Positions 6,424 through 12,612 of a stretch of DNA of 12,991 nt are shown one piece after another. The stretch is from positions 1 through 12,991 of the forward strand of contig SKTG01000045.1 in assembly GCA_007118045.1 (NCBI GenBank), in the 5' to 3' direction. The stretch's first letter is position 1. Each line of letters begins with the position of its first letter. The position numbers and the translations under genes are program-made. Source of the DNA: Nitriliruptoraceae bacterium. Its GTDB lineage: Bacteria; Actinomycetota; Nitriliruptoria; Nitriliruptorales; Nitriliruptoraceae. The notes beneath the pieces were generated by a model, which was given only the letters and a program-made list of their open reading frames with translations, had not been told where the DNA came from and made no database searches.

Positions 6424-7065
6424 ATGACCACCCCGCCCCACCGCACCGCCGTGCTGCTCGACCTGGACGGCACCCTGATCGACTCCTGCTACGTCCACGT
6501 CCTGAGCTGGGCGGAGGCCTTCCAGGCCGCGGGGTACGACGTGGCGATGGCCGACATCCACGCGGCGATCGGTATGGGAGGCGATCGCCTCGTCCCCTGG
6601 CTGCTGGGCGGCGCACCGGCCGGCGCCGATGAGATCTCCGCCGACCACAAGCGGCGGTTCCTCGACCGGGCGGAGCTGTTGCGTCCGACGGCCGGCGCCG
6701 TGGCGCTGATCGAGGACCTCGAACGCCGGAGGATGTCCTTCGTGATCGCCACCTCGGCGGGTGGCGAGGAGCGCTCGGCGCTGCTCGGCTGCCTGGGGCG
6801 CGAGGACCTACCGACCGTCGACTCCGGCGACGTCGAGTCGTCCAAGCCAGCACCGGATCCGTTGCTGGCCGCTCGTGACGGCTTCGAGGAGCGACCCGAC
6901 CACGTCGTCATGGTCGGCGACGCACCGTGGGACGCGATGGCGGCCGTGCGGGCCGGGTTCGAGGCGATCGCCGTGCGTTGTGGGGGCTTCGGCGACACCG
7001 TCCTCGCCTCGGCCGGGTTCAGCAGGATCGTCGACGCCCCACGCGGCCTGGTGGGCAGTCTGTGA
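6424..7065 (+). CDS. HAD-superfamily hydrolase (phosphoglycolate phosphatase / beta-phosphoglucomutase-like)
   Basis: This 213-residue cytosolic protein has the four HAD motifs in order: LLDLDGTLIDS with nucleophile Asp13 and Asp15, motif II at IATSA (Thr110-Ser111), motif III Lys141 in SSKPAPD, and motif IV VMVGDAPWDAMAA with Asp166 and Asp170. A helical C1 cap lies between motifs I and II (about 21-90), with IGMGGDRLVPWLL resembling the cap segment of phosphoglycolate phosphatase-like members. It should dephosphorylate a small sugar phosphate or similar metabolite; the exact substrate cannot be read from sequence. The ATG at 6424 is the first start in frame and fits the family, though its ribosome site (GAGAGG) is rather far upstream. 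Its TGA overlaps the GTG of the CapA gene (GTGA), so the two form an operon. Confidence 0.92.
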   Translation: MTTPPHRTAVLLDLDGTLIDSCYVHVLSWAEAFQAAGYDVAMADIHAAIGMGGDRLVPWLLGGAPAGADEISADHKRRFLDRAELLRPTAGAVALIEDLERRRMSFVIATSAGGEERSALLGCLGREDLPTVDSGDVESSKPAPDPLLAARDGFEERPDHVVMVGDAPWDAMAAVRAGFEAIAVRCGGFGDTVLASAGFSRIVDAPRGLVGSL

Positions 7066-8465
7066 GGCCGGTTCCCACCTGGGTGGTTCGGTCGCTCGTG
7101 GTGGGTGCCGCCTGCCTCTCGCTCGGGGCGTGTGCCGCGCTCGAGGGCGGCTCGTCGCCGGGCGCTCCTTCCGACGGTGGCAGCGATGAGGACACCGGCG
7201 CCAGCGATGAGGGTGACGAGGTGGCGGACGACCCGACCGCCAGCGACACGGAAGGCCGAGCCGACGGGGAGGACGCCGACGCCGAGGACGACGCGGCGTC
7301 CGGGGGCGAGTCCACGGGTGAGGACGCAGGTGACGGGGTCGAGGCCGAGGGCGGGGCGGAGGAGCCGCGAGGGTTCACCATGGCGGCGACCGGGGACATC
7401 CTTCCCCACACGCCGCTGATCGAGCGGGCCGCCGAGTACGGCGTCGAGAGCGGGCAGGAGTACGACTTCCGCCCGATGTTCCGGCCTATCGAGCCGATCC
7501 TGAGCGCGGCGGACCTGTCGGTCTGCCACCTCGAGGTGCCGCTGTCCGCGGACAACGAGGACGTGTACGGCGGTGGCGACCGTCGCACGGAGACCGGTTC
7601 GCCGCTGTTCCTCGCACCCTGGCAGCTCGCCGAGGCGATCGGCGAGGCTGGCTACGACGTCTGCTCGACGGCGCACAACCATTCGACCGACGCCGGCGAC
7701 GAAGGCATCGTGGACACCCTCGATGCGTTGGAGGACGCCGGCGTGACACCGGCCGGGACCGCTCGGACCCGGGAGGACGAGACGCTGGCGCGGGTGGACG
7801 TCGGGGGTGTCGACGTCGCGATCCTGTCCGCGACCTATGGTCTGAACATCGAACCGGACGCCGACGCCCAGACGCAGGTCGACGTGATCGACCTCGAGGA
7901 GCTGGAGACGCGAGCGCGTCAGGTGCGTGAGGACGGAGCCGAGTTCGTCGTGGCGAGCCTCCATCAGGGCATCGAGTACCAGATCGAACCGAGCGACAAC
8001 CAACGCGAGCGGGCCGACGTGCTGCTCGGCTCGGACGAGGTGGACCTGATCATCGGACACCACGCCCACGTCGTGCAGCCGATCGAACGGGTGCACGACC
8101 GCGTCGCGGTCCTCGGGCTCGGCAACCTGCTCTCGAACATGGATCCGCGCGTGACGGGTGCGGAGAGCCAGGACGGGGTCGTGGTCCTGCTCGAGGTCAC
8201 CGAGGAACCCGTGGCCGGGACGTTCGAGGTCACCGAGGTGCGCTACGTCCCCACGTGGGTGGACCGCGACCGGACCCACGAGATCGTCGACGTGGGGGCG
8301 GTCCTCGAGGAGGGCGGGCTCGACCAGGACCGCCGGGCCGAGCTCGAGGCCTCGTGGGAACGCACCGTCGACGCGATCACGCGGGACGGCGCCGACGAAT
8401 GGGGTGTGCAACCCGTCACCGGCGCGGAGTGGTCGGAGCAGCGAGGGGACGGCTCGGACGACTGA
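7062..8465 (+). CDS. CapA-family lipoprotein (poly-gamma-glutamate capsule protein-like)
   Basis: From GTG 7062 the 467-residue protein begins MRPVPTWVVRSLVVGAACLS, then LGAC, a lipobox with lipidation predicted at Cys24. Residues about 38-102 are a linker made almost only of Asp, Glu, Gly, Ser and Ala. A CapA metallophosphatase-like domain follows: FTMAATGDILPH (105-116), CHLEVP (155-160), STAHNHSTDAGDEGI (202-216), SLHQGIEYQIEPSDNQ (299-314) and IIGHHAHVVQPIE (330-342). The family more often has NLE where this has HLE and HWG where this has HQG. CapA proteins act outside the membrane in capsule or polyglutamate systems, but no capB or capC is seen here, so a polyglutamate role is doubtful. 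Start choice rests on the signal peptide and the 4-bp overlap with the HAD gene. The acidic linker may reflect salt adaptation. Confidence 0.9.
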   Translation: MRPVPTWVVRSLVVGAACLSLGACAALEGGSSPGAPSDGGSDEDTGASDEGDEVADDPTASDTEGRADGEDADAEDDAASGGESTGEDAGDGVEAEGGAEEPRGFTMAATGDILPHTPLIERAAEYGVESGQEYDFRPMFRPIEPILSAADLSVCHLEVPLSADNEDVYGGGDRRTETGSPLFLAPWQLAEAIGEAGYDVCSTAHNHSTDAGDEGIVDTLDALEDAGVTPAGTARTREDETLARVDVGGVDVAILSATYGLNIEPDADAQTQVDVIDLEELETRARQVREDGAEFVVASLHQGIEYQIEPSDNQRERADVLLGSDEVDLIIGHHAHVVQPIERVHDRVAVLGLGNLLSNMDPRVTGAESQDGVVVLLEVTEEPVAGTFEVTEVRYVPTWVDRDRTHEIVDVGAVLEEGGLDQDRRAELEASWERTVDAITRDGADEWGVQPVTGAEWSEQRGDGSDD

Positions 8466-8474
8466 AGCTCGAAC

Positions 8475-8518
8475 GTCGAGCTCGAGCGGGTCGAGCTCGA
8501 GCGGGTCGAGCTCGAACG
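8475..8518. repeat. 15-bp tandem repeat (about three copies) between convergent genes
   Basis: Two exact units GTCGAGCTCGAGCGG (8475-8489, 8490-8504) are followed by a third, partial and slightly diverged unit GTCGAGCTCGAACG (8505-8518). A degenerate unit (AAGCTCGAACG) just after the CapA stop may be a fourth. Each unit contains the palindrome TCGAGCTCGA, so the array can form several alternative hairpins in RNA of either strand. Confidence 0.85.
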
Positions 8519-8535
8519 ACCGGAGGTGCGCCGTG

Positions 8536-8553
8536 CCGTCCCGGAACGGACGG
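8536..8553. terminator. Small hairpin between CapA and general-stress genes
   Basis: CCGTCC (8536-8541) and GGACGG (8548-8553) are perfect 6-bp arms around CGGAAC, directly abutting the stop codon of the minus-strand FMN-binding gene. With the tandem repeat upstream it probably helps end transcription of the convergent pair. No T-tract is present. Confidence 0.4.
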
Positions 8554-9024
8554 TCAGCTCGGCTCGACCGGTCCCTGCTCGCCCATCGTGCGACGTCCGT
8601 CACCGATGAGCTGACCGGCGAGACCACGCAGGGCGCGGCCGACCCCGGTCCCGGGCCCGTCCCAGTACTCACCTTCCGCCACGTCGACCTGCAACGCGGT
8701 GATGTTCGGATCGTCACGGCCCTCGAACCAGGCCTCGAGCATCGGGCTCCACAACGCGTCGATGCGTTCGCGGTCGGTCGAGGTCCGGGCCGAGCCGGTC
8801 AACGAGACGAACAGGCTGTCCTTCGGGTCGCTGACGGTCAGCGTGACCTTCTCGCCCTGTGTCAGTCCGCTGACCCACTCGGTCGCCCGGCTGGTCAGGA
8901 ACCACAGCGTTTCGCCGTCGCGGTCGAGCACGGCCATGGGGCGCGCCCGCTGGTCGCTGGTCACGAACATCACGATGCGCTCTTCCTCGAAGATGTCCTC
9001 GAGGCTGCGGCTCTCCTCGGTCAT
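8554..9024 (-). CDS. General stress protein, pyridoxamine 5'-phosphate oxidase-like FMN-binding family
   Basis: This 156-residue cytosolic protein is a single split-beta-barrel flavin-binding domain of the 'general stress protein 26' type (COG3871/PF16242-like), not a true PdxH. Family landmarks are IVMFVTSDQRARPMAVLDRD near 17-36, TLWFLTSRATEW (39-50), VTLTVSDPKDSLFVSLTGSA (60-79), IDALWSPMLEAWFEGRDDPN (88-107) and VAEGEYWDGP, the last two being very characteristic of this group. Such proteins bind FMN, FAD or F420 and are linked to stress response; the reaction is usually unknown. The ATG at 9024 has a strong AGGAGG ribosome site seven or eight bases upstream. The C-terminal tail after the YWD motif is Gly/Arg-rich. 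It lies downstream of the alpha-dioxygenase gene on the same strand, but 198 bases and a hairpin separate them. Confidence 0.92.
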   Translation of the reverse strand: MTEESRSLEDIFEEERIVMFVTSDQRARPMAVLDRDGETLWFLTSRATEWVSGLTQGEKVTLTVSDPKDSLFVSLTGSARTSTDRERIDALWSPMLEAWFEGRDDPNITALQVDVAEGEYWDGPGTGVGRALRGLAGQLIGDGRRTMGEQGPVEPS

Positions 9025-9145
9025 GGTGTCCTCCTCGGGCGTACGCCGGCCCGGCCTGTCGCCGTTCCGGCCGTCGGGTCCGGAAGCCTCGGTGCTGGCG
9101 TTCCGGCGATCATCGAGGTTCGGTGCCGCTGGCCGGCCGTGTCGC

Positions 9146-9162
9146 CCGGCGGGTACCGCCGG
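9146..9162 (-). terminator. Hairpin terminator candidate after the alpha-dioxygenase gene
   Basis: CCGGCGG (9146-9152) and CCGCCGG (9156-9162) are perfect 7-bp arms around GTA, about 60 bases past the dioxygenase stop. A perfect 12-bp palindrome CCGGTCGACCGG overlaps at 9159-9170. The rest of the gap to the FMN-protein start (9025-9222) holds an inverted pair TTCCGG (9065-9070) and CCGGAA (9080-9085), with no clear promoter motif seen. Confidence 0.5.
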
Positions 9163-9222
9163 TCGACCGGGGTGACCGTCCGTCGTTCGTCGGTCCGGGA
9201 CGGGGCAGAACCTCTTCGTCGC

Positions 9223-11028
9223 CTACGTACCGGCTTGGTCCCAGGGTTCGAAGGCGTTGACCACCCCGTCGAGGGTCCGGGCGAGCTCGGGGTGGTGTCG
9301 CAGCAGCACCGTGCGCAGGCTGTTGTCGTCGATCCAGTCCAGCCCGAGGCGGGTGTAGACCTCGGGCCGGTAGTCGATCGTGAAGAAGCGGTCGCTGTTG
9401 AGGCGCCGGGACGCCATGAGCACGAAGATGCGGAACGCGGTGTCGCTGAAGGCGAACCCGGCCGGAAGGGGCTCCGCGTAGGTGCCGGTGAGCAGGTCGA
9501 CCGCCTCGATGTCCCCGTCGTAGATCTCGCGCAGCTCGCGCGCCCACCGGGGGTTCGCCGTCAGCGTCTCGAAGTCCGGCGCCGGGTCGAGGTGGAGCAG
9601 GCGGCGGAACTCGTTGTAGCGCGGCACCCCCAGCTCGCGGCTGCGCAGCACGTCGATGGCGCCCAGGTCGATGGTGCGCCCGTCGGGCAGTTCGAAGCGC
9701 TGCAGGTGACGGGGGAAGTTGTGCAACTGGACGACCCCGGGGTGCTGCCGGGCGAACGAGTAGAACAGATCCGCCGTCGCGACCTCGGTCAGGACGCCCA
9801 GCCCGGCCGGGCCGGCCAGATCCGGGAAGGACGCCTCCCGCAGCACGTCGTCGTCGGCTGCCGAGCGCAACGTGTACTCGTCGGGGATCAGGGGGTGCAT
9901 CCGGTAGACCGCGACGAACTCCTCCGTCAGCGAGTACGGGACCCCGAAGTGGTCCCGTGGTCCCCCCGGGATGCCGCAGAGCAGTTCGCGGTCGCTCAGA
10001 CGGCCGAAGCGGCGGTAGACCCGCTCGCCGACGAGACCCCACCAGTTGGTACGGAGCGCGATCCTCGTCACCGGGTGGCTGATCACCGCCGGGGTCCACT
10101 CGACGGTGTGGATCTTCGCGATCAGCGCCGCGTTGATCAGCCGTGCGCGTTCGAAGAGGTCGTCGTCCGACCAGTCGGGGTACGCCTTTCGGAGACGCTC
10201 GCAGATGCTGTTGTGCTCCCGGCGGAACAGCTCGTGCCAGATGGCGATGCCGACCCAGAACCCTTCCTGGCGCGAGGGGTCGCGCGAGGGATCGTCTGGC
10301 ACCGGGATGCGTCCCTCGGCGTCGAGGGCGAGCTTGCCGTGCTCGCCGCTGCGGCGTTCCAGCTGCTCCTCGCGGTCGTTGCCGTAGAGCTGGGAGGCGT
10401 CCCACCAGTGCGTCTGCGTGTTGCGGTAGGTCGGTGGGGTGCGGCTGCCCGCCGGCCGTGTCGGGTCCGGTCTGGTCCGGTGGATCTCCAGGTGATCCCC
10501 CGGCCAGGGGTCGTCCTCGGCCAGCCGGATACGCCACGGTTCGTCCTCCGGGCCCTCACCGTGGCTGAACCAGTCGTTGATCATGAACTGCAGCCACCCC
10601 GCGACGAGCGCGTTGACCGACGTGGCGGGCACGAGCTCGTCCCGGGTGAGCAGGACCCGGCTCACCTGTCGCGGGCTGGGCTCCAGCGGGGCAGGATCCG
10701 GGTGGGTCCGTTCGTGCGGCACGTTGCGGCCGAACCGCGCTCCGGCCATCCCCATGGCCGGGTGGTCCAGGTCGTTGTGGCTGCCGTCGGGTGCGCGCGC
10801 GTCGAGGTAGCGCGGTTCGAACGGCGGCGCGGAGTCCGGTTCGGTCGAAGGCAGCTCATCGGTGCCGAACAGGTTGCGGCGTCGCAGGCGTGCGCGGACG
10901 ACGGCGAGCACCGCCAGGCCGAGCGGCACCGGCATCCGGTGCCAGCCGACGCGCCGCTCGAGCCGGTGGACGAAGTGGTCGACGCTCCATCGGACGAGCC
11001 CTGGCGGGCGAGGCGCGGTGCGTGCCAT
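9223..11028 (-). CDS. Fatty acid alpha-dioxygenase (alpha-DOX) homologue, heme peroxidase-cyclooxygenase superfamily
   Basis: This 601-residue protein matches plant and cyanobacterial alpha-dioxygenases along its whole length. These heme enzymes add oxygen to the alpha carbon of fatty acids, giving 2-hydroperoxy acids that decay to aldehydes one carbon shorter. The N-terminus (RVGWHRMPVPLGLAVLAVVR at 26-45) resembles the membrane-associating entry of plant alpha-DOX. The distal heme His is His156 in QFMINDWFSHG. YRNTQTHWWDASQLYGND spans 201-218 and REHNSICERL spans 270-279. The catalytic Tyr375 and proximal His378 lie in EEFVAVYRMHPLIPD, with the same Tyr-X-X-His spacing as cyclooxygenase (LYHWHPLLPD). 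ASRRLNSDRFFT (539-550) carries the arginines likely to hold the fatty-acid carboxylate. The ATG at 11028 fits family length; its ribosome site (AGG) is weak. No signal peptide; membrane attachment is probable. No aldehyde dehydrogenase gene lies alongside. Confidence 0.92.
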   Translation of the reverse strand: MARTAPRPPGLVRWSVDHFVHRLERRVGWHRMPVPLGLAVLAVVRARLRRRNLFGTDELPSTEPDSAPPFEPRYLDARAPDGSHNDLDHPAMGMAGARFGRNVPHERTHPDPAPLEPSPRQVSRVLLTRDELVPATSVNALVAGWLQFMINDWFSHGEGPEDEPWRIRLAEDDPWPGDHLEIHRTRPDPTRPAGSRTPPTYRNTQTHWWDASQLYGNDREEQLERRSGEHGKLALDAEGRIPVPDDPSRDPSRQEGFWVGIAIWHELFRREHNSICERLRKAYPDWSDDDLFERARLINAALIAKIHTVEWTPAVISHPVTRIALRTNWWGLVGERVYRRFGRLSDRELLCGIPGGPRDHFGVPYSLTEEFVAVYRMHPLIPDEYTLRSAADDDVLREASFPDLAGPAGLGVLTEVATADLFYSFARQHPGVVQLHNFPRHLQRFELPDGRTIDLGAIDVLRSRELGVPRYNEFRRLLHLDPAPDFETLTANPRWARELREIYDGDIEAVDLLTGTYAEPLPAGFAFSDTAFRIFVLMASRRLNSDRFFTIDYRPEVYTRLGLDWIDDNSLRTVLLRHHPELARTLDGVVNAFEPWDQAGT

Positions 11029-11290
11029 GGTTGAACCTGACGTCGCCCTGGGGCCGCGGGGTCGACCATGGTAGTCCTGCTGGGCCACGTGACGGGGGAA
11101 CGGGTCGCGACAGCGGCGCCCGTCCCGCCTGCGGTGTCCCGATCCCGCATCCGCGCCGCGCCCCAGCGCTCGCAGCCTGGCGCGCTGCACGGACGGCGGT
11201 TCCCGGCACACGCACGGGTGTGGACCGAAGGCGACGACGGGCGCAGGTTGGGACCACGGGGTCCGGTCGCCACCGAGTCCAGGATCCACC
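11029..11290. other. Divergent intergenic region between alpha-dioxygenase and CHRD genes
   Basis: This 262-bp stretch must hold promoters for both neighbours. On the plus strand GGAAC (11097-11101) and CGTC (11121-11124) resemble ECF sigma -35 and -10 elements, but the 19-base gap is longer than usual, so the call is weak. A GGCCACGTGACG segment near 11082 contains CACGTG. No open reading frame with coding character was found on either strand, and no strong hairpin. Confidence 0.35.
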
Positions 11291-11779
11291 ATGAAGCGCA
11301 TCATCTCGCTGACGTTGCTGTTGGCGGTCGCCCTGTCGCTCTCGCTCGCCCCGGCTTCGGCGCAGGGACGTGGCGCCTACGTGGCGCCCCTCTCAGGTGG
11401 AGAGGAGGTCCCCGCCGTCGACACGGGGGCGAGGGGACAGGCCGTGTTCAAGGCCGACCGGGACGGCACCTCCGTCGACTACCGCTTGATCGTGGCCAAC
11501 ATCCAGAACGTCACGATGGCCCACATCCACGTCGCTCCGGCCGGTGCGAACGGACCCGTCGTCGTGTGGCTCTACCCCGATGCGCCCCCACCGGAGTTGA
11601 TCCCGGGCCGCAGCAGTGGGGTACTGGCGACGGGCACGATCACCGCGGACGACCTGGTCGGGCAGCTGGCGGGGAGCTCCGTCGAGGACCTGCTCGGGCT
11701 CATGGACACCGGGCAGACGTACGTCAACGTCCATACCGAGGCGTATCCCGCCGGCGAGGTGCGCGGTCAGATCCGTTGA
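11291..11779 (+). CDS. Secreted CHRD-domain protein
   Basis: This 162-residue protein has a clear Sec signal peptide: MKRIISLTLLLAVALSLSLA, then an Ala-Ser-Ala cleavage site before Gln25. The rest is a CHRD domain, the immunoglobulin-like beta fold first described in animal chordin and common in secreted bacterial proteins. Landmarks are YVAPLSGGEEVPAVDTGARG (30-49), the AHIHVAPAGANGPVVVWLY strand pair (77-95) and the closing YVNVHTEAYPAGEVRGQIR. Bacterial CHRD proteins have no known enzymatic role and are often near ECF sigma/anti-sigma pairs. AGGATCC precedes the ATG at 11291 at a suitable distance. The last 12 codons, including the stop, are repeated immediately downstream. It is convergent with the COG4315-type lipoprotein gene. 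Confidence 0.93.
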   Translation: MKRIISLTLLLAVALSLSLAPASAQGRGAYVAPLSGGEEVPAVDTGARGQAVFKADRDGTSVDYRLIVANIQNVTMAHIHVAPAGANGPVVVWLYPDAPPPELIPGRSSGVLATGTITADDLVGQLAGSSVEDLLGLMDTGQTYVNVHTEAYPAGEVRGQIR

Positions 11780-11819
11780 GCGGAGCCGGTTGAGGCACGC
11801 GGTCAGATCCGTTGAGCGG
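11756..11819 (+). repeat. 36-bp-period duplication of the CHRD gene end
   Basis: The segment 11756-11783 (GAGGTGCGCGGTCAG, then ATCCGTTGAGCGG) recurs at 11792-11819 as GAGGCACGCGGTCAG, then ATCCGTTGAGCGG, with 26 of 28 bases the same and an offset of 36 bases, exactly 12 codons. The second copy thus reads EARGQIR-stop in the frame of the gene, just beyond its real stop. Confidence 0.9.
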
Positions 11820-11843
11820 CTGACGGCCCGCAGAGGGCTCTCA

Positions 11844-11869
11844 CGCCGGGTGCTCAGTACCCCCCGGCG
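11844..11869. terminator. Possible terminator hairpin between convergent CHRD and lipoprotein genes
   Basis: CGCCGGG (11844-11850) and CCCGGCG (11863-11869) are perfect 7-bp arms around a 12-base loop that contains the stop codon of the minus-strand lipoprotein gene (11854-11856). The right arm is therefore coding for that gene. Together with the position between convergent genes this suggests termination of the CHRD transcript, though the loop is large. Confidence 0.35.
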
Positions 11870-12483
11870 TCGTCCTCCTCGTCCTCGGCGGGCCCGCCCG
11901 GGTCGTCGCGCACGGGTGTGCCGTCCGGTTCGACGACCCACCAGACCTCCTGCACGCCCTGACCGTTGACGTCACCCGGCTCGTCGTCGCCGACCCAGTG
12001 GTAGAGCGGCCAGCCGTCGTAGGTGACCTGCATGCTGCCGTCGTCACGCTCCACGGTTCCCAGCAGGTCGGGATCCGCGTCACCGCCGGCCTCCGGCGCT
12101 TCCTCGCTCAGCAGTGGAGGCCAGTTGTCCTCGCACTCGTCGTAGCAGGTGCTCGGCCCTTGTTCGTCGGGGTCGAACAGGTAGAGCGTGAGACCCTCGC
12201 CGTCGACCAGCACGTCACCCAGTTCGCTGCCGGCACTGGCCACCTCCACGGCGCTCCCGGCCGCCCCATCGTCGTCGGCCGCCCTGTCGTCGTCGGCTGT
12301 CCCGTCGTCGTCCTCTGCCGTTGCCGCGTCCTCCGCGGGGTCGTCCTCGGCCACTTCCTCCGCGTCCTCCGAGTCCTCGGTGTCGGTGGGTGTCTCGACG
12401 TCGTCGGCTCCGTCGTCGGCACAGCCGGCGGCGAGCAGGAGGACGGCGCCGAGGGCCGCGAGCGTGGGTGACGTGCGGTTCAT
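11854..12483 (-). CDS. Lipoprotein with COG4315-type secreted repeats (PF03640-like)
   Basis: This 209-residue protein starts MNRTSPTLAALGAVLLLAAG followed by Cys21, a lipobox (LAAGC) for lipid anchoring. Residues about 22-76 are an Asp/Glu/Ala-rich linker. Two repeats of the 'secreted repeat of unknown function' family follow: LGDVLVDGEGLTLYLFDPD (88-106), leading into CYDECEDNWPPLL with Cys113 and Cys117 placed to form a disulfide, and LLGTVERDDGSMQVTYDGWP (140-159), leading into LYHWVGDDEPGDVNGQG and VWWVVEPDG. The acidic tail ends DEEDDAGGY. The function of these exported proteins is not known. The ATG at 12483 was chosen for the lipobox and for AGAGG closely upstream; an upstream ATG at 12588 would bury the signal peptide. 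It follows the anti-sigma factor gene on the same strand, a recurrent actinobacterial arrangement, so control by the same ECF sigma factor is likely. Confidence 0.9.
   Translation of the reverse strand: MNRTSPTLAALGAVLLLAAGCADDGADDVETPTDTEDSEDAEEVAEDDPAEDAATAEDDDGTADDDRAADDDGAAGSAVEVASAGSELGDVLVDGEGLTLYLFDPDEQGPSTCYDECEDNWPPLLSEEAPEAGGDADPDLLGTVERDDGSMQVTYDGWPLYHWVGDDEPGDVNGQGVQEVWWVVEPDGTPVRDDPGGPAEDEEDDAGGY
12263..12316 (-). repeat. Three 18-bp tandem repeats in the acidic linker of the lipoprotein gene
   Basis: Three diverged 18-bp units lie head to tail on the plus strand: GCCCCATCGTCGTCGGCC, GCCCTGTCGTCGTCGGCT and GTCCCGTCGTCGTCCTCT. On the coding strand each encodes a triple-Asp hexapeptide. 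The linker has probably grown or shrunk by slippage. Confidence 0.75.
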
Positions 12484-12503
12484 GTCGGACCTCTCGTTCC
12501 GTG

Positions 12504-12534
12504 GGTCGAGGCGGGGCCGTTCGAAGCCTCGACC
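12504..12534. repeat. 9-bp perfect inverted repeat upstream of the lipoprotein gene
   Basis: GGTCGAGGC (12504-12512) and GCCTCGACC (12526-12534) flank a 13-base loop, 20 bases upstream of the lipoprotein ATG and 79 bases past the anti-sigma stop. It could be an operator, a leader hairpin, or a partial terminator between the two cotranscribed genes. Confidence 0.55.
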
Positions 12535-12560
12535 TCCGTCGGTCGGCTGGCCGATGGGGC

Positions 12561-12587
12561 TACGCGTCCCGGGTACCGACCGGTTCA
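12561..12587 (-). promoter_or_regulatory. Weak ECF-sigma promoter candidate for the lipoprotein gene
   Basis: On the minus strand TGAACC (12587-12582) is followed after 17 bases by CGTA (12564-12561), reminiscent of the AAC-type -35 and CGT-type -10 of many ECF sigma factors. A start near 12553 would give a 70-base leader holding the 9-bp inverted repeat. The gap is one or two bases longer than typical, so this is tentative. Confidence 0.25.
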
Positions 12588-12612
12588 CCCGACATCGACA
12601 CCGTACGACGGG

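Noticed and set aside
6489..8717. A 742-codon minus-strand open frame opposite the HAD and CapA genes
   Set aside because: No domain is visible, composition is that of a complementary frame, and the plus strand carries two well-supported genes here. The ELDPLELDP stretch it contains is only the 15-bp tandem repeat read in this frame.
8158..11034. A 958-codon plus-strand open frame antisense to the alpha-dioxygenase gene and running across the FMN-protein gene
   Set aside because: The translation is Arg/Val/Glu-rich without any recognisable domain, and it lies opposite two genes with clear family motifs. Long antisense frames are expected at this GC content.
11097..11124. GGAAC and CGTC as an ECF promoter of the CHRD gene
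   Set aside because: The 19-base gap exceeds the usual spacing and the match is short; kept only as a note on the intergenic region.
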